58,323 bases of DNA from Ruminococcus sp. (GTDB lineage Bacteria > Bacillota > Clostridia > Oscillospirales > Acutalibacteraceae). The stretch spans positions 1-58,323 of the forward strand of contig JAFUKO010000131.1 in NCBI GenBank assembly GCA_017473555.1, written 5' to 3'. The notes under the pieces are model-generated. The model had not been told where the DNA came from and ran no database searches. It saw only the letters and a program-made list of their open reading frames with translations. Made by a program: the position numbers and the translations under genes. Below, in pieces: positions 15,649 through 23,394 of the stretch; position 1 is the stretch's first letter, and every line of letters begins with the position of its first letter.

Positions 15649-16842
15649 TTAAAACGCTTTACGCTCTTTTGCTTTTTCTTCTAGCTGCGCTAAAGCCTTT
15701 GCAGGATCTTTAACTTTAGCAAGGAAAATCATAGCCGCAATAATGTATGGCTTAAATGATGCCTCTTTGTAAAGTGGATTGCGGTAACGGTCGAATACAG
15801 ATGCCTCAACCTCACCCTCTTTACAAGAAACGCCTGTGATATCGGCAGGCAGACAATGCAGATAGAGTGCTTTGCCATCTTTTGTCAGCTTCATCATCTC
15901 TTCAGTGCATTCCCAATCCTTATGCTCAGCATTCTGTGCTAAAAGCTCTTTTTCAAGCTCTTTGATACCGTCGAAGTCACTCTCACCGTAGAGGTTGGTA
16001 CGCTTTTCCATAGCAGCAAATGATGCCCAGCTCTTAGGATAAACGATATCAGCATCCTTGAAGGCCTCTGCCATACTGTTGCATTTTGTAAAGCTACCGC
16101 CTGATTTTTCTGCATTAGCTTTTGCAACCTCTTCAACCTCAGGCATAACATCGTAACCCTCAGGATGAGCAAGAACAACATCCATACCAAAACGAGTGAA
16201 CAGACCAATAACACCCTGCGGAACAGACAGTGGTTTACCATATGATGGTGAGTATGCCCAGGTCATAGCAACCTTCTTACCCTTTAAGTTCTCAACACCG
16301 CCGAACTGGTGAATAATGTGGAGCATATCAGCCATAGCCTGTGTCGGATGGTCAATATCACACTGGAGGTTTACAAGAGTAGGCTTCTGCTCTAAGACAC
16401 CCTCTTTATAGCCCTCGGTTACAGACTCAACAACTTCCTTCTGATAAGTATGGCCTTTGCCGATGTACATATCATCACGGATACCAATAACATCAGCCAT
16501 AAACGAAATCATATTTGCAGTTTCTCTGACAGTTTCGCCGTGAGCAATCTGGCTCTTGCCTTCGTCTAAATCCTGAACTTCCAAGCCAAGGAGATTGCAC
16601 GCAGACGCAAACGAAAAACGTGTACGGGTTGAGTTGTCACGGAAGTTGGAAACAGCGAGTCCGCTGTCAAAAATCTTAGTAGAAATGTTACGTTCTCTTA
16701 AATCTCTCAACGCATCAGCAACAGTAAAAACAGCGTCGAGCTCGTCGTCTGTTTTATCCCAAGTAAGGAAAAAATCGTTCTCGTACATATTTTCAATGTC
16801 GAGGTTCTGTAAATGTTTAATCAGTTCGTTTGTTTTACTCAT
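15649..16842 (-). CDS. ygeW: Knotted carbamoyltransferase YgeW
   Basis: 397 residues of the aspartate/ornithine carbamoyltransferase superfamily. The carbamoyl-phosphate loop STRTR is at 71-75, HGETVRETA follows at about 101-109, DIDHPTQAMAD is present and HCLPADI lies near the C-terminus. Length (~400) and the long inserts match YgeW, whose true substrate is not firmly known; recent work ties it to bacterial urate/purine degradation, where it would form or cleave a carbamoylated C3 amine. It is about 70 residues longer than the genuine ornithine enzyme at 33619-34611, with which it should not be confused. Start ATG 16842 has GTGAGG at 6 nt. It follows ygeY with an 8-bp gap in a two-gene operon. 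Confidence 0.9.
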   Translation of the reverse strand: MSKTNELIKHLQNLDIENMYENDFFLTWDKTDDELDAVFTVADALRDLRERNISTKIFDSGLAVSNFRDNSTRTRFSFASACNLLGLEVQDLDEGKSQIAHGETVRETANMISFMADVIGIRDDMYIGKGHTYQKEVVESVTEGYKEGVLEQKPTLVNLQCDIDHPTQAMADMLHIIHQFGGVENLKGKKVAMTWAYSPSYGKPLSVPQGVIGLFTRFGMDVVLAHPEGYDVMPEVEEVAKANAEKSGGSFTKCNSMAEAFKDADIVYPKSWASFAAMEKRTNLYGESDFDGIKELEKELLAQNAEHKDWECTEEMMKLTKDGKALYLHCLPADITGVSCKEGEVEASVFDRYRNPLYKEASFKPYIIAAMIFLAKVKDPAKALAQLEEKAKERKAF

Positions 16843-16850
16843 ATTAAACC

Positions 16851-18044
16851 TCACTTTTTGTAGTTAAGCGGAATAGCGGCATATACAGCGGCACAACGGA
16901 CAAGGTCTTCTTTCCATGTCTTCTCATTAGGAGCGTGAGCCTGAGCCTCAGCACCCGGACCAAAGCCGATACAAGGAATACCATATCTGCCCATGATTGA
17001 AACGCCGTTTGTAGAGAAAGTCCACTTATCAACACGTGGCTCTCCGTACATACCCTTGTGAGCCTCAACAACAGCTAAGGTTGCAGGATGGTCTTCAGGA
17101 ATAACCCAAGTAGGGAAATAACATTCTGTAGGATATACAAGTCCTGTCCATGACGGACGTTCATATGTGTACATAGTAACTTCTGCACCGTATTTCTTAA
17201 CACTAGGAAGTGCTCTTACTTCTTCAAGAGCTGACTCCCATGTTTCACCGTCAGTTAAGCGTCTGTCAAGTGATACAGCCGCCATATCTGCAACTGCACA
17301 GCGTGATGGTGAATTATAGAAAGACTGAGATACAGTAACAGTACCCTTGCCTAAAAACTCGTCATAATGAAGTCTGTCATTAAGGTCACGGATCTCAGTA
17401 ACAATATCAGCCATTTTATAGATAGCGTTATCGCCACGCTCAGGAGCAGAGCCGTGACAGGACACACCCTTAACCTCTACTCTGATTTCCATTCTGCCAC
17501 GCTGTCCACGGTAGATACCCTTGTCAGTAGGCTCTGTAATAACAACAAACTCAGGCTTGATATTAAGCTCGTTGTGAATATACTGCCAGCAAAGACCGTC
17601 ACAATCCTCTTCCTGAACAGTACCTGTAACTAAAATCTTATAACCCTCAGGAATTAAGTTTAGATCTTTCATAATTTTAGCACCATAAACAGCAGATACT
17701 AATCCGCCCTCTTGGTCAGATGTACCACGACCACCGATTTCGGTATCTGTTTCGTAACCTTCATAAGGGTCAAAAGTCCAGTTAGAGATCTCGCCTAAAC
17801 CTACTGTATCAATGTGACCGTCAAAAGCGATGATTTTATCGCCATCACCCATAAAGCCTAAGATATTACCCATAGGGTCAATCTCAACCTTATCAAATCC
17901 GAGCTTTTCCATTTCTTCCTTGATACGTTTGACAACGCCCTCTTCTTCTGCACTTTCACTTGGAATCTTTACAAGGTCACGCAAAAACCTTGTCATATCC
18001 TTTTCGTATGATTCAGCCGCCTTTTTAATAGCATCAAAATTCAT
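16851..18044 (-). CDS. ygeY: YgeY-family M20 metallohydrolase (selenium-metabolism/purine-linked)
   Basis: 397 residues of the M20 dimetal peptidase/deacylase family. Metal ligands and catalytic residues are recognisable: DGHIDTVG (His77, Asp79), RGTSDQEGG, the catalytic glutamate pair in VQEEDCDG, and [16 protein letters not shown] leading into the lid domain; a C-terminal ligand is in [13 protein letters not shown]. YgeY proteins are named for co-occurrence with selenium-dependent hydroxylases and are found in urate-utilisation clusters, where an amide or ureido bond is probably cut. ATG 18044 is chosen (AAAGGGG at 8 nt), one codon inside an alternative GTG. First gene of the ygeY-ygeW operon, divergent from the PLP enzyme genes. 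Confidence 0.9.
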   Translation of the reverse strand: MNFDAIKKAAESYEKDMTRFLRDLVKIPSESAEEEGVVKRIKEEMEKLGFDKVEIDPMGNILGFMGDGDKIIAFDGHIDTVGLGEISNWTFDPYEGYETDTEIGGRGTSDQEGGLVSAVYGAKIMKDLNLIPEGYKILVTGTVQEEDCDGLCWQYIHNELNIKPEFVVITEPTDKGIYRGQRGRMEIRVEVKGVSCHGSAPERGDNAIYKMADIVTEIRDLNDRLHYDEFLGKGTVTVSQSFYNSPSRCAVADMAAVSLDRRLTDGETWESALEEVRALPSVKKYGAEVTMYTYERPSWTGLVYPTECYFPTWVIPEDHPATLAVVEAHKGMYGEPRVDKWTFSTNGVSIMGRYGIPCIGFGPGAEAQAHAPNEKTWKEDLVRCAAVYAAIPLNYKK

Positions 18045-18120
18045 CACATAAGCCCCTTTCTATATAAGCAAAATTGTTTATTTGTTAATGGTACACAAAA
18101 AGTATACTCTACCTAATAAC

Positions 18121-18148
18121 ATTATATCGCAACTTGTCTCTGTGTCAA
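18121..18148 (-). promoter_or_regulatory. Sigma-A promoter of ygeY-ygeW
   Basis: Minus-strand TTGACA (18148-18143), 16-bp spacer, TATAAT (18126-18121). Confidence 0.8.
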
Positions 18149-18181
18149 ACAAAAAATTCAAATTTTAGATACAAAAAAATA

Positions 18182-18210
18182 TTGAAATGTGTTATGCGTT
18201 GTATTACTAT
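18182..18210 (+). promoter_or_regulatory. Sigma-A promoter of the PLP-enzyme operon
   Basis: TTGAAA (18182-18187), 17-bp spacer, TACTAT (18205-18210); divergent from the ygeY promoter with only about 35 bp between the two -35 elements, so one regulator could control both. Confidence 0.65.
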
Positions 18211-18319
18211 ATATCTATGGTTAAAAACAGAACCAAAAAATAAACTGCACCACATATAGGTAAACCACATGATATCTTGTGATTTTACTATAACGTTGAT
18301 GCAGACAGGAGGTATTACA

Positions 18320-19795
18320 ATGATTGATTTTAAAATCAACGAAGTTGGTCTTAAACACAACATTGAGAAAGCACGAGAAAACAATGTCATTATTCCGACA
18401 ATCAAGCAGATGCAAAATCCTGAGCTTATTCCTGAGAAAATCAAGGCAAAGTTAAGCAAAACAGGTTTGTGGGATGTTGACCCTGTTAACCTTTTCAGAA
18501 TCACATGGAAGAACGAAGCTAAAGAAACAGGCGGTCTGTTTCAGGACGTTCCAAACTACATAGAATTACCTAGCGAATTAACAGGTGTAAAAGCTCGTAT
18601 CTTTGCTATGGTCGGCAAATGGTTCCCTACCGGCTGTCACAAGGTAGGTGCATCTTTCGGATGCTTGGCGCCACGTCTTGTTACAGGTCAGTTTGATGCT
18701 ACAATGCACAAGGCTGTATGGCCTTCAACAGGCAACTACTGCAGAGGCGGTGCATTCAACTCTCACCTTTTAGCTTGCGATTCAATCGCTATCTTACCTG
18801 CCGAAATGAGCAAAGAGCGTTTTGACTGGCTCAAAACTGTTGCAGGCGAGATTATTGCAACCCCTGGTTGTGAATCAAACGTTAAGGAAATTTTTGATAA
18901 AACATGGGAACTCAAACAGCGTGACGATGTTATGATCTTCAACCAGTTTGAAGAAATGGGCAATCCGCTGTGGCATTACAACGTTACTGGTCACGCTTTA
19001 GCTACTGTATACGAAGCTATCAAACGTGACGGTGATAAATTCGCAGGTGCATGCTTTACATCAGGTTCAGCAGGTACTATGAGCAGTGGTGACTACTTAA
19101 AAGACCACTACCCGACTTTAAAACTCGGTGTCGGCGAAGCACTCCAGTGTCCTACTATCTTAAACAACGGCTTTGGCGGTCACAGAATCGAGGGTATTGG
19201 CGACAAGCACATCCCATTCATCCACAATGTTAAGAACACTGATATGGCTATTGCCATTGATGACGAAGACAGCCAGAGACTCTTACGACTTTTCAACACA
19301 GAAGACGGCAAAGCTTATCTCATCAACGACCTCGGTCTTGATAAAGAATTCGTCGAAAAACTCTCATGGCTGGGAATCTCAGGTATCGCTAACATTCTCT
19401 GCTGTATCAAGATGGCAAAATACTACGAATTCACAGAACACGATGTTATTGCTACAGTTCTCACTGACAGTGCAGATATGTATAAGTCAAGAATCACTGA
19501 GCTCAACGAAATGCACGGCGAATACAACTTAAAAGAAGCTGAAATTGACCACAAGCTCCATATGCTCGGCTTAAAGACAGACAGCCTTATAGAGCTTACA
19601 TACGCTGACAGAAAGCGTGTTCATAACCTTAAGTATTACACCTGGGTTGAACAGCAGGGCAGAACTGTCGAAGAGCTCGATGCTTTATGGTATGACGTTG
19701 ACAACACTTGGGATAAGGTTCACAAGCAGTGTGACGAACTCGACGAACTTATTAACCAGTTCAACGAAGAAGTCGGCATCTTAAAGACTCTTTGA
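18320..19795 (+). CDS. Fold-type-II PLP-dependent enzyme, TrpB-like, unknown reaction
   Basis: 491 residues. A probable cofactor lysine lies in WFPTGCHKVGASFG (Lys108), which resembles the S-P-T-G-S-H-K-x-N signature of TrpB2-type tryptophan synthase beta chains rather than the S-F-K-x-R-G-A of diaminopropionate lyase. A phosphate-binding loop candidate is FTSGSAGTMSSGDY. The C-terminal ~130 residues (from ITELNEMHGEY) are helical, charged and outside the core fold. Such proteins are often annotated only as PLP-dependent protein subunit beta. It has a strong ribosome site (AGGAGG) and heads an operon with a threonine-synthase-like enzyme 12 bp downstream. Its position beside ygeY/ygeW suggests it acts on an amino-acid intermediate of purine breakdown, but the reaction is unknown to me. 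Confidence 0.75.
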   Translation: MIDFKINEVGLKHNIEKARENNVIIPTIKQMQNPELIPEKIKAKLSKTGLWDVDPVNLFRITWKNEAKETGGLFQDVPNYIELPSELTGVKARIFAMVGKWFPTGCHKVGASFGCLAPRLVTGQFDATMHKAVWPSTGNYCRGGAFNSHLLACDSIAILPAEMSKERFDWLKTVAGEIIATPGCESNVKEIFDKTWELKQRDDVMIFNQFEEMGNPLWHYNVTGHALATVYEAIKRDGDKFAGACFTSGSAGTMSSGDYLKDHYPTLKLGVGEALQCPTILNNGFGGHRIEGIGDKHIPFIHNVKNTDMAIAIDDEDSQRLLRLFNTEDGKAYLINDLGLDKEFVEKLSWLGISGIANILCCIKMAKYYEFTEHDVIATVLTDSADMYKSRITELNEMHGEYNLKEAEIDHKLHMLGLKTDSLIELTYADRKRVHNLKYYTWVEQQGRTVEELDALWYDVDNTWDKVHKQCDELDELINQFNEEVGILKTL

Positions 19796-19807
19796 TAGGT
19801 GCATAAT

Positions 19808-21052
19808 ATGAAAAACGTTAAATACCTACAGTGCGTAAAGTGCTCAAAAACTTATGACGCCACAGCTGACGCAACAACCTGCGAGTGTGGCGGAATACTT
19901 GACGTAGTTTACGACTATGATTATATCAGAACAATTTTCAACAAAGATGTTCTCAAAAATCGTGAAGACCAGACAATGTGGAGATATCGTGAGCTTCTTC
20001 CTATCGAAGAGGACACTACTCCAAAAGGTCTGAGAGTCGGCAACTCCCCTATCTACGATGTTCCAAAGGTAGCTAAGATGCTCGGCATCAAAAAGCTTTA
20101 CATCAAAGACGACGGCGTTAACCCGACATCATCACTCAAAGACAGAGCTTCCGCAATGGCTGTAACAAAAGCTATCGAAGCAGGTTACAATACTATTGCT
20201 TGTTCTTCAACAGGCAACGCCGCTTCATCACTTGCCGGTAATGCCGCAGCTGCAGGACTTAAAACTTACATTTTTGTTCCTGAACGTGCACCAAAAGGCA
20301 AAATCGCTCAGCTGATGATGTTCGGTGCTAACCTTACCGCAGTAAAGGGCACATACGAAGAAACCTTTGAGCTATCAAAGAAAGCTATCGATAAATACGG
20401 ATGGTACAACAGAAATGCTGCTATCAACCCGTATCTTAGCGAGGGTAAGAAAACCGTATCGTTAGAGATTATCGAACAGCTTAACTTCAACGCTCCTGAC
20501 TACGTTGCTATCTCAGTCGGTGACGGCTGTACAATAGCAGGTGTTTACAAGGGACTTTACGATATGTACAACGTTGGTCTTATCGATAAAATTCCGCGCC
20601 TCATTTCAGTACAGGCAAGCGGCTGCTGTCCAATCAACGTAGCTGCGGCTGATAAAACTAACGACTGGACACCACAGGAAGAAAACACCTATGCTGATTC
20701 AATCGCTGTCGGTGTACCACGTAATCCCGACAAGGCTATCAACGCCATTCTTGACTCAAACGGAATCACAGTAAATGTTACTGACGATGAAATCAGAGAC
20801 GCTCAGCGTTTCTTAGCTAAAGAGTGTGGTGTGTTTGGTGAGCCTGCAGGCGTCACCGCTACAGCTGGTCTTAGAAAGCTCTGCGAAGCAGGTCTTATCG
20901 AAAATGACGCTACTGTTGTATCTGTAGTTACAGGCAACGGCTTGAAGGATATCGAAAGTGCAATCGCTAACTGTCCGTCACCTGTATACTCAAAAAATGA
21001 CCTTGAAGAATTCGAAAGCGAGTTCAAAAAGCTCGGCATTACAGTTGAATAA
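19808..21052 (+). CDS. Threonine-synthase-like PLP enzyme with zinc ribbon
   Basis: 414 residues. The N-terminal zinc ribbon has Cys9, Cys12, Cys25 and Cys27 (LQCVKCSKTYD then TCECGG), followed by a fold-type-II PLP core with Lys111 in NPTSSLKDRASAMA, substrate and phosphate loops SSTGNAASSLAGNAA and SVGDGCTIAG, and the late VVTGNGLKD segment. This is the ThrC architecture; threonine synthase converts O-phosphohomoserine to threonine. No homoserine kinase or dehydrogenase is near, and the gene is operonic with another PLP enzyme inside a purine-breakdown island, so a different beta-elimination or replacement, for example on a diamino acid, is plausible. Start ATG 19808 has GATAGGTG at 6 nt. 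Confidence 0.8.
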   Translation: MKNVKYLQCVKCSKTYDATADATTCECGGILDVVYDYDYIRTIFNKDVLKNREDQTMWRYRELLPIEEDTTPKGLRVGNSPIYDVPKVAKMLGIKKLYIKDDGVNPTSSLKDRASAMAVTKAIEAGYNTIACSSTGNAASSLAGNAAAAGLKTYIFVPERAPKGKIAQLMMFGANLTAVKGTYEETFELSKKAIDKYGWYNRNAAINPYLSEGKKTVSLEIIEQLNFNAPDYVAISVGDGCTIAGVYKGLYDMYNVGLIDKIPRLISVQASGCCPINVAAADKTNDWTPQEENTYADSIAVGVPRNPDKAINAILDSNGITVNVTDDEIRDAQRFLAKECGVFGEPAGVTATAGLRKLCEAGLIENDATVVSVVTGNGLKDIESAIANCPSPVYSKNDLEEFESEFKKLGITVE

Positions 21053-21100
21053 ATATCACTTCAAATAATCAGTTTGTTAGTATCATAAAGGAGAACTGTT

Positions 21101-21913
21101 ATGGGTGCTGAAATTATAAAAATTTCCGCTGACGACGAGGTATTCCAAAACTCCGAATACCTCAAAGACAGACTTATTTTTAACTACATCGATGGTGCAA
21201 GACAAAGCGATAAGGCTGAGTTCTACTCTGACAGAAAGCGTGTCATTATCTGTCGCAAGAAAGATAGCAAAAGTGTATGGATATGGACAGACGATGATGT
21301 TTATAACGATATCGATGCAGTAATCACCATCGCAAAAGCTATCAGAGAATTCGGCACGTCGGGGCTTGAGTTTTTCACTAAACCAAACCTTACACAGATA
21401 TTCTCAGATATGTACGCACTTATCAGCAGCGACCTTGATTATCAGGTCAAAAGCGAGTTTTCACTCGGTGCATATCGTTTTTCGGGAAGAAAACTTCCTG
21501 ATGACAACTCTGTCACAGTACTCAAGTACAATAAAAAGTTCAGTGAGGCTTTGCTTAAATTCTATATGGAGCTTAAAGATGAGTTCCACTGGAGTGAAGA
21601 AAAGGTGAACTCAACGGTTAAAAAGTTCACCACATACAATACCTATCTGTTACTGAAGAACTCACAGATTATGTCCGTGTGTGTTATCAGAAATGACAGC
21701 GACAAGCTTTCAAGTATTCGCTCAGTTGCCACTAAACAAAGTGAGCGAAACAAGGGTTATGCTACCATTATCACAAATGCCAGCTCTTTGATACATTCAA
21801 AAAATGGCACCTCTGTTATGCTGTACACAAATGACGGCAACAAAAGTGCTGTTACCACTTTCAAAAAAGCAGGCTATGAGCTTATCGGAAAGGTTCACCT
21901 GATAAAAAGCTGA
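21101..21913 (+). CDS. GNAT-family N-acetyltransferase domain protein
   Basis: 270 residues in two parts. The N-terminal ~125 residues are acidic and not recognised. The C-terminal half is a GCN5-related acetyltransferase fold: strand SQIMSVCVIRN, the acetyl-CoA loop SVATKQSERNKGYATIITN (a relaxed Q/RxxGxG/A motif near residue 210) and the closing GYELIGKVHLIK strand. It would transfer an acyl group from CoA to an amine; the substrate is unknown. It follows the ThrC-like gene by 48 bp, has its own AAGGAG site and ends the three-gene operon before a strong terminator, so it may modify or detoxify an intermediate handled by the PLP enzymes. That link is positional only. Confidence 0.75.
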   Translation: MGAEIIKISADDEVFQNSEYLKDRLIFNYIDGARQSDKAEFYSDRKRVIICRKKDSKSVWIWTDDDVYNDIDAVITIAKAIREFGTSGLEFFTKPNLTQIFSDMYALISSDLDYQVKSEFSLGAYRFSGRKLPDDNSVTVLKYNKKFSEALLKFYMELKDEFHWSEEKVNSTVKKFTTYNTYLLLKNSQIMSVCVIRNDSDKLSSIRSVATKQSERNKGYATIITNASSLIHSKNGTSVMLYTNDGNKSAVTTFKKAGYELIGKVHLIKS

Positions 21914-21937
21914 TTAGATTTAATAACACTAAACGAT

Positions 21938-21970
21938 AAAAGCACCGATTTTTGAATCGGTGCTTTTTTG
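21938..21970 (+). terminator. Terminator of the PLP-enzyme/GNAT operon
   Basis: AAAAGCACCGATT (21938-21950) pairs with AATCGGTGCTTTT (21955-21967), followed by T residues. It also faces the convergent hydantoinase gene. Confidence 0.9.
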
Positions 21971-21998
21971 TCATTTATTACACTATTAAATTGCGCTA

Positions 21999-23378
21999 TT
22001 AAGGCTCATCGAGCATATTTTTATCACGTTTGACGTACTTACCTTTGTTTTCAAGTATTAACTCGCCGTTTTCGACAACCTTTTTACCACGAAGATAAAC
22101 CGTTGCCACCTTACCCTTAGTGCGTACTCCCTCGTATGGATTGTAGTCCGCTTTGCTATGGTGAGTATTCTTTGAGATAAAGCCGTCAGTTTTAGGGTCT
22201 AGCACAACTATATCCGCATCACTGCCTGCTTTAATAACACCTTTTTTCGGATACATTCCGTAAAGTTTGGCAGGATTTTCGCACAACACTCTGCACATCT
22301 GCTCAATGCTGATACGCTTTTTGCATACGCCGTATGTATAAAGCAATACGCCTCTTGTTTCAACACCAGGCATACCATTAGGCATTTTTGAAAAATCCTC
22401 TAAACCTACGTTTTTTTGCTCTAAGGTAAATGAACAATGGTCAGTAGCAACCGTTTGCACGGCTCCTGTCTTTATCGCCTTCCACAAAGCTTTTGAGTCA
22501 TCCTTTTTGCGTAAAGGTGGTGAGCAGACATATTTTGCACCCTCTAAACCTTTTAAATCATATCGTGAGTCATCAAGCAGTAAATACTGAGGGCAGGTTT
22601 CAACATAAACCTTGCACCCTTTCTGTCTGTAGTGTTCCACAACCTCAAGTGACTCTTTCGAACTCAAGTGGACAATAACAACAGGCACATCAACTACCAT
22701 TGCGATTGAAAGCAATCTGCCGACAGCCTCAGCTTCAACAATACTTGGTCGCACCTTTGGGTGAGTGCTGACCGACATAGCGTTATTGCCAGTGTACTTT
22801 TTAGTCAGCGACTTTATAATACCGTGATTTTCACAATGAACGCCGACAATTGTGCCCATATCCTTGAGTGATGATAAAAGCGAGAACAAATCCTCGTCAT
22901 TAAGCATCATAGCATCGTAAGTCATATACGCCTTAAACGAGCTGACACCCTGTTCAAACATTGCAGGCAGTTCTTCCTTAACATTATCATTAAAATCCGA
23001 CACAGCCATATGGAAAGCATAGTCACAACTTGATTTTGCAAAAGCTTTTAAATGCCAGTTATTAAGTGCTGTACTCAAACTCTCGCCCTTGTTCTGAGTT
23101 GCAAAGTCGATGATTGTGGTTGTACCGCCACACACAGCAGCCCTTGTACCTGACTCAAAATCATCAGCAGTAACAGTATCAGATACCTCAAGATCAAAAT
23201 GAGTGTGTGCATCGATAAAGCCAGGAAAAATCAGCTTACCCGAAACATCGACAACCTGTGCGTTCTTGTCGCTTATAAAACGACCGACTTTGACTATTTT
23301 TGAACCGCTGATCAGCACGTCCTGTTTTTTGGCATTAATAGCGGACACCACCGTACCGCCACGTAAAAGTATATTCAC
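21999..23378 (-). CDS. hyuA: Dihydropyrimidinase/hydantoinase-type cyclic amidase
   Basis: 459 residues from GTG 23378. This start is chosen because GGAGATG lies 7 nt upstream and the resulting N-terminus V-N-I-L-L-R-G-G-T-V-V matches the family; earlier ATGs overlap ygfK and lack ribosome sites. Dinuclear-metal amidohydrolase: GFIDAHTHFD (His58, His60), the carboxylated lysine in SSFKAYMTYD (Lys149), VGVHCENH, VIVHLSSKES and TVATDHCSF. It opens cyclic amides such as hydantoin or dihydropyrimidine rings. In urate-degrading gut bacteria a hyuA of this type is part of the purine cluster and would open a ring of a reduced purine-derived intermediate. Last gene of ssnA-ygfK-hyuA, 16 bp after ygfK. 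Confidence 0.9.
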   Translation of the reverse strand: MNILLRGGTVVSAINAKKQDVLISGSKIVKVGRFISDKNAQVVDVSGKLIFPGFIDAHTHFDLEVSDTVTADDFESGTRAAVCGGTTTIIDFATQNKGESLSTALNNWHLKAFAKSSCDYAFHMAVSDFNDNVKEELPAMFEQGVSSFKAYMTYDAMMLNDEDLFSLLSSLKDMGTIVGVHCENHGIIKSLTKKYTGNNAMSVSTHPKVRPSIVEAEAVGRLLSIAMVVDVPVVIVHLSSKESLEVVEHYRQKGCKVYVETCPQYLLLDDSRYDLKGLEGAKYVCSPPLRKKDDSKALWKAIKTGAVQTVATDHCSFTLEQKNVGLEDFSKMPNGMPGVETRGVLLYTYGVCKKRISIEQMCRVLCENPAKLYGMYPKKGVIKAGSDADIVVLDPKTDGFISKNTHHSKADYNPYEGVRTKGKVATVYLRGKKVVENGELILENKGKYVKRDKNMLDEP

Positions 23379-23394
23379 TGAATTCATCTCCACA

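Noticed and set aside
15649..16842. Calling the YgeW gene an ornithine carbamoyltransferase
   Set aside because: It has the long inserts and lacks the S-M-G loop of true ornithine enzymes; a proper argF is present at 33619-34611.
18320..19795. Calling the first PLP enzyme YgeX (diaminopropionate ammonia-lyase)
   Set aside because: Length is ~490 rather than ~400 residues and the lysine motif is G-C-H-K-V-G-A, not the S-F-K form of the lyase; the neighbourhood alone is not enough.
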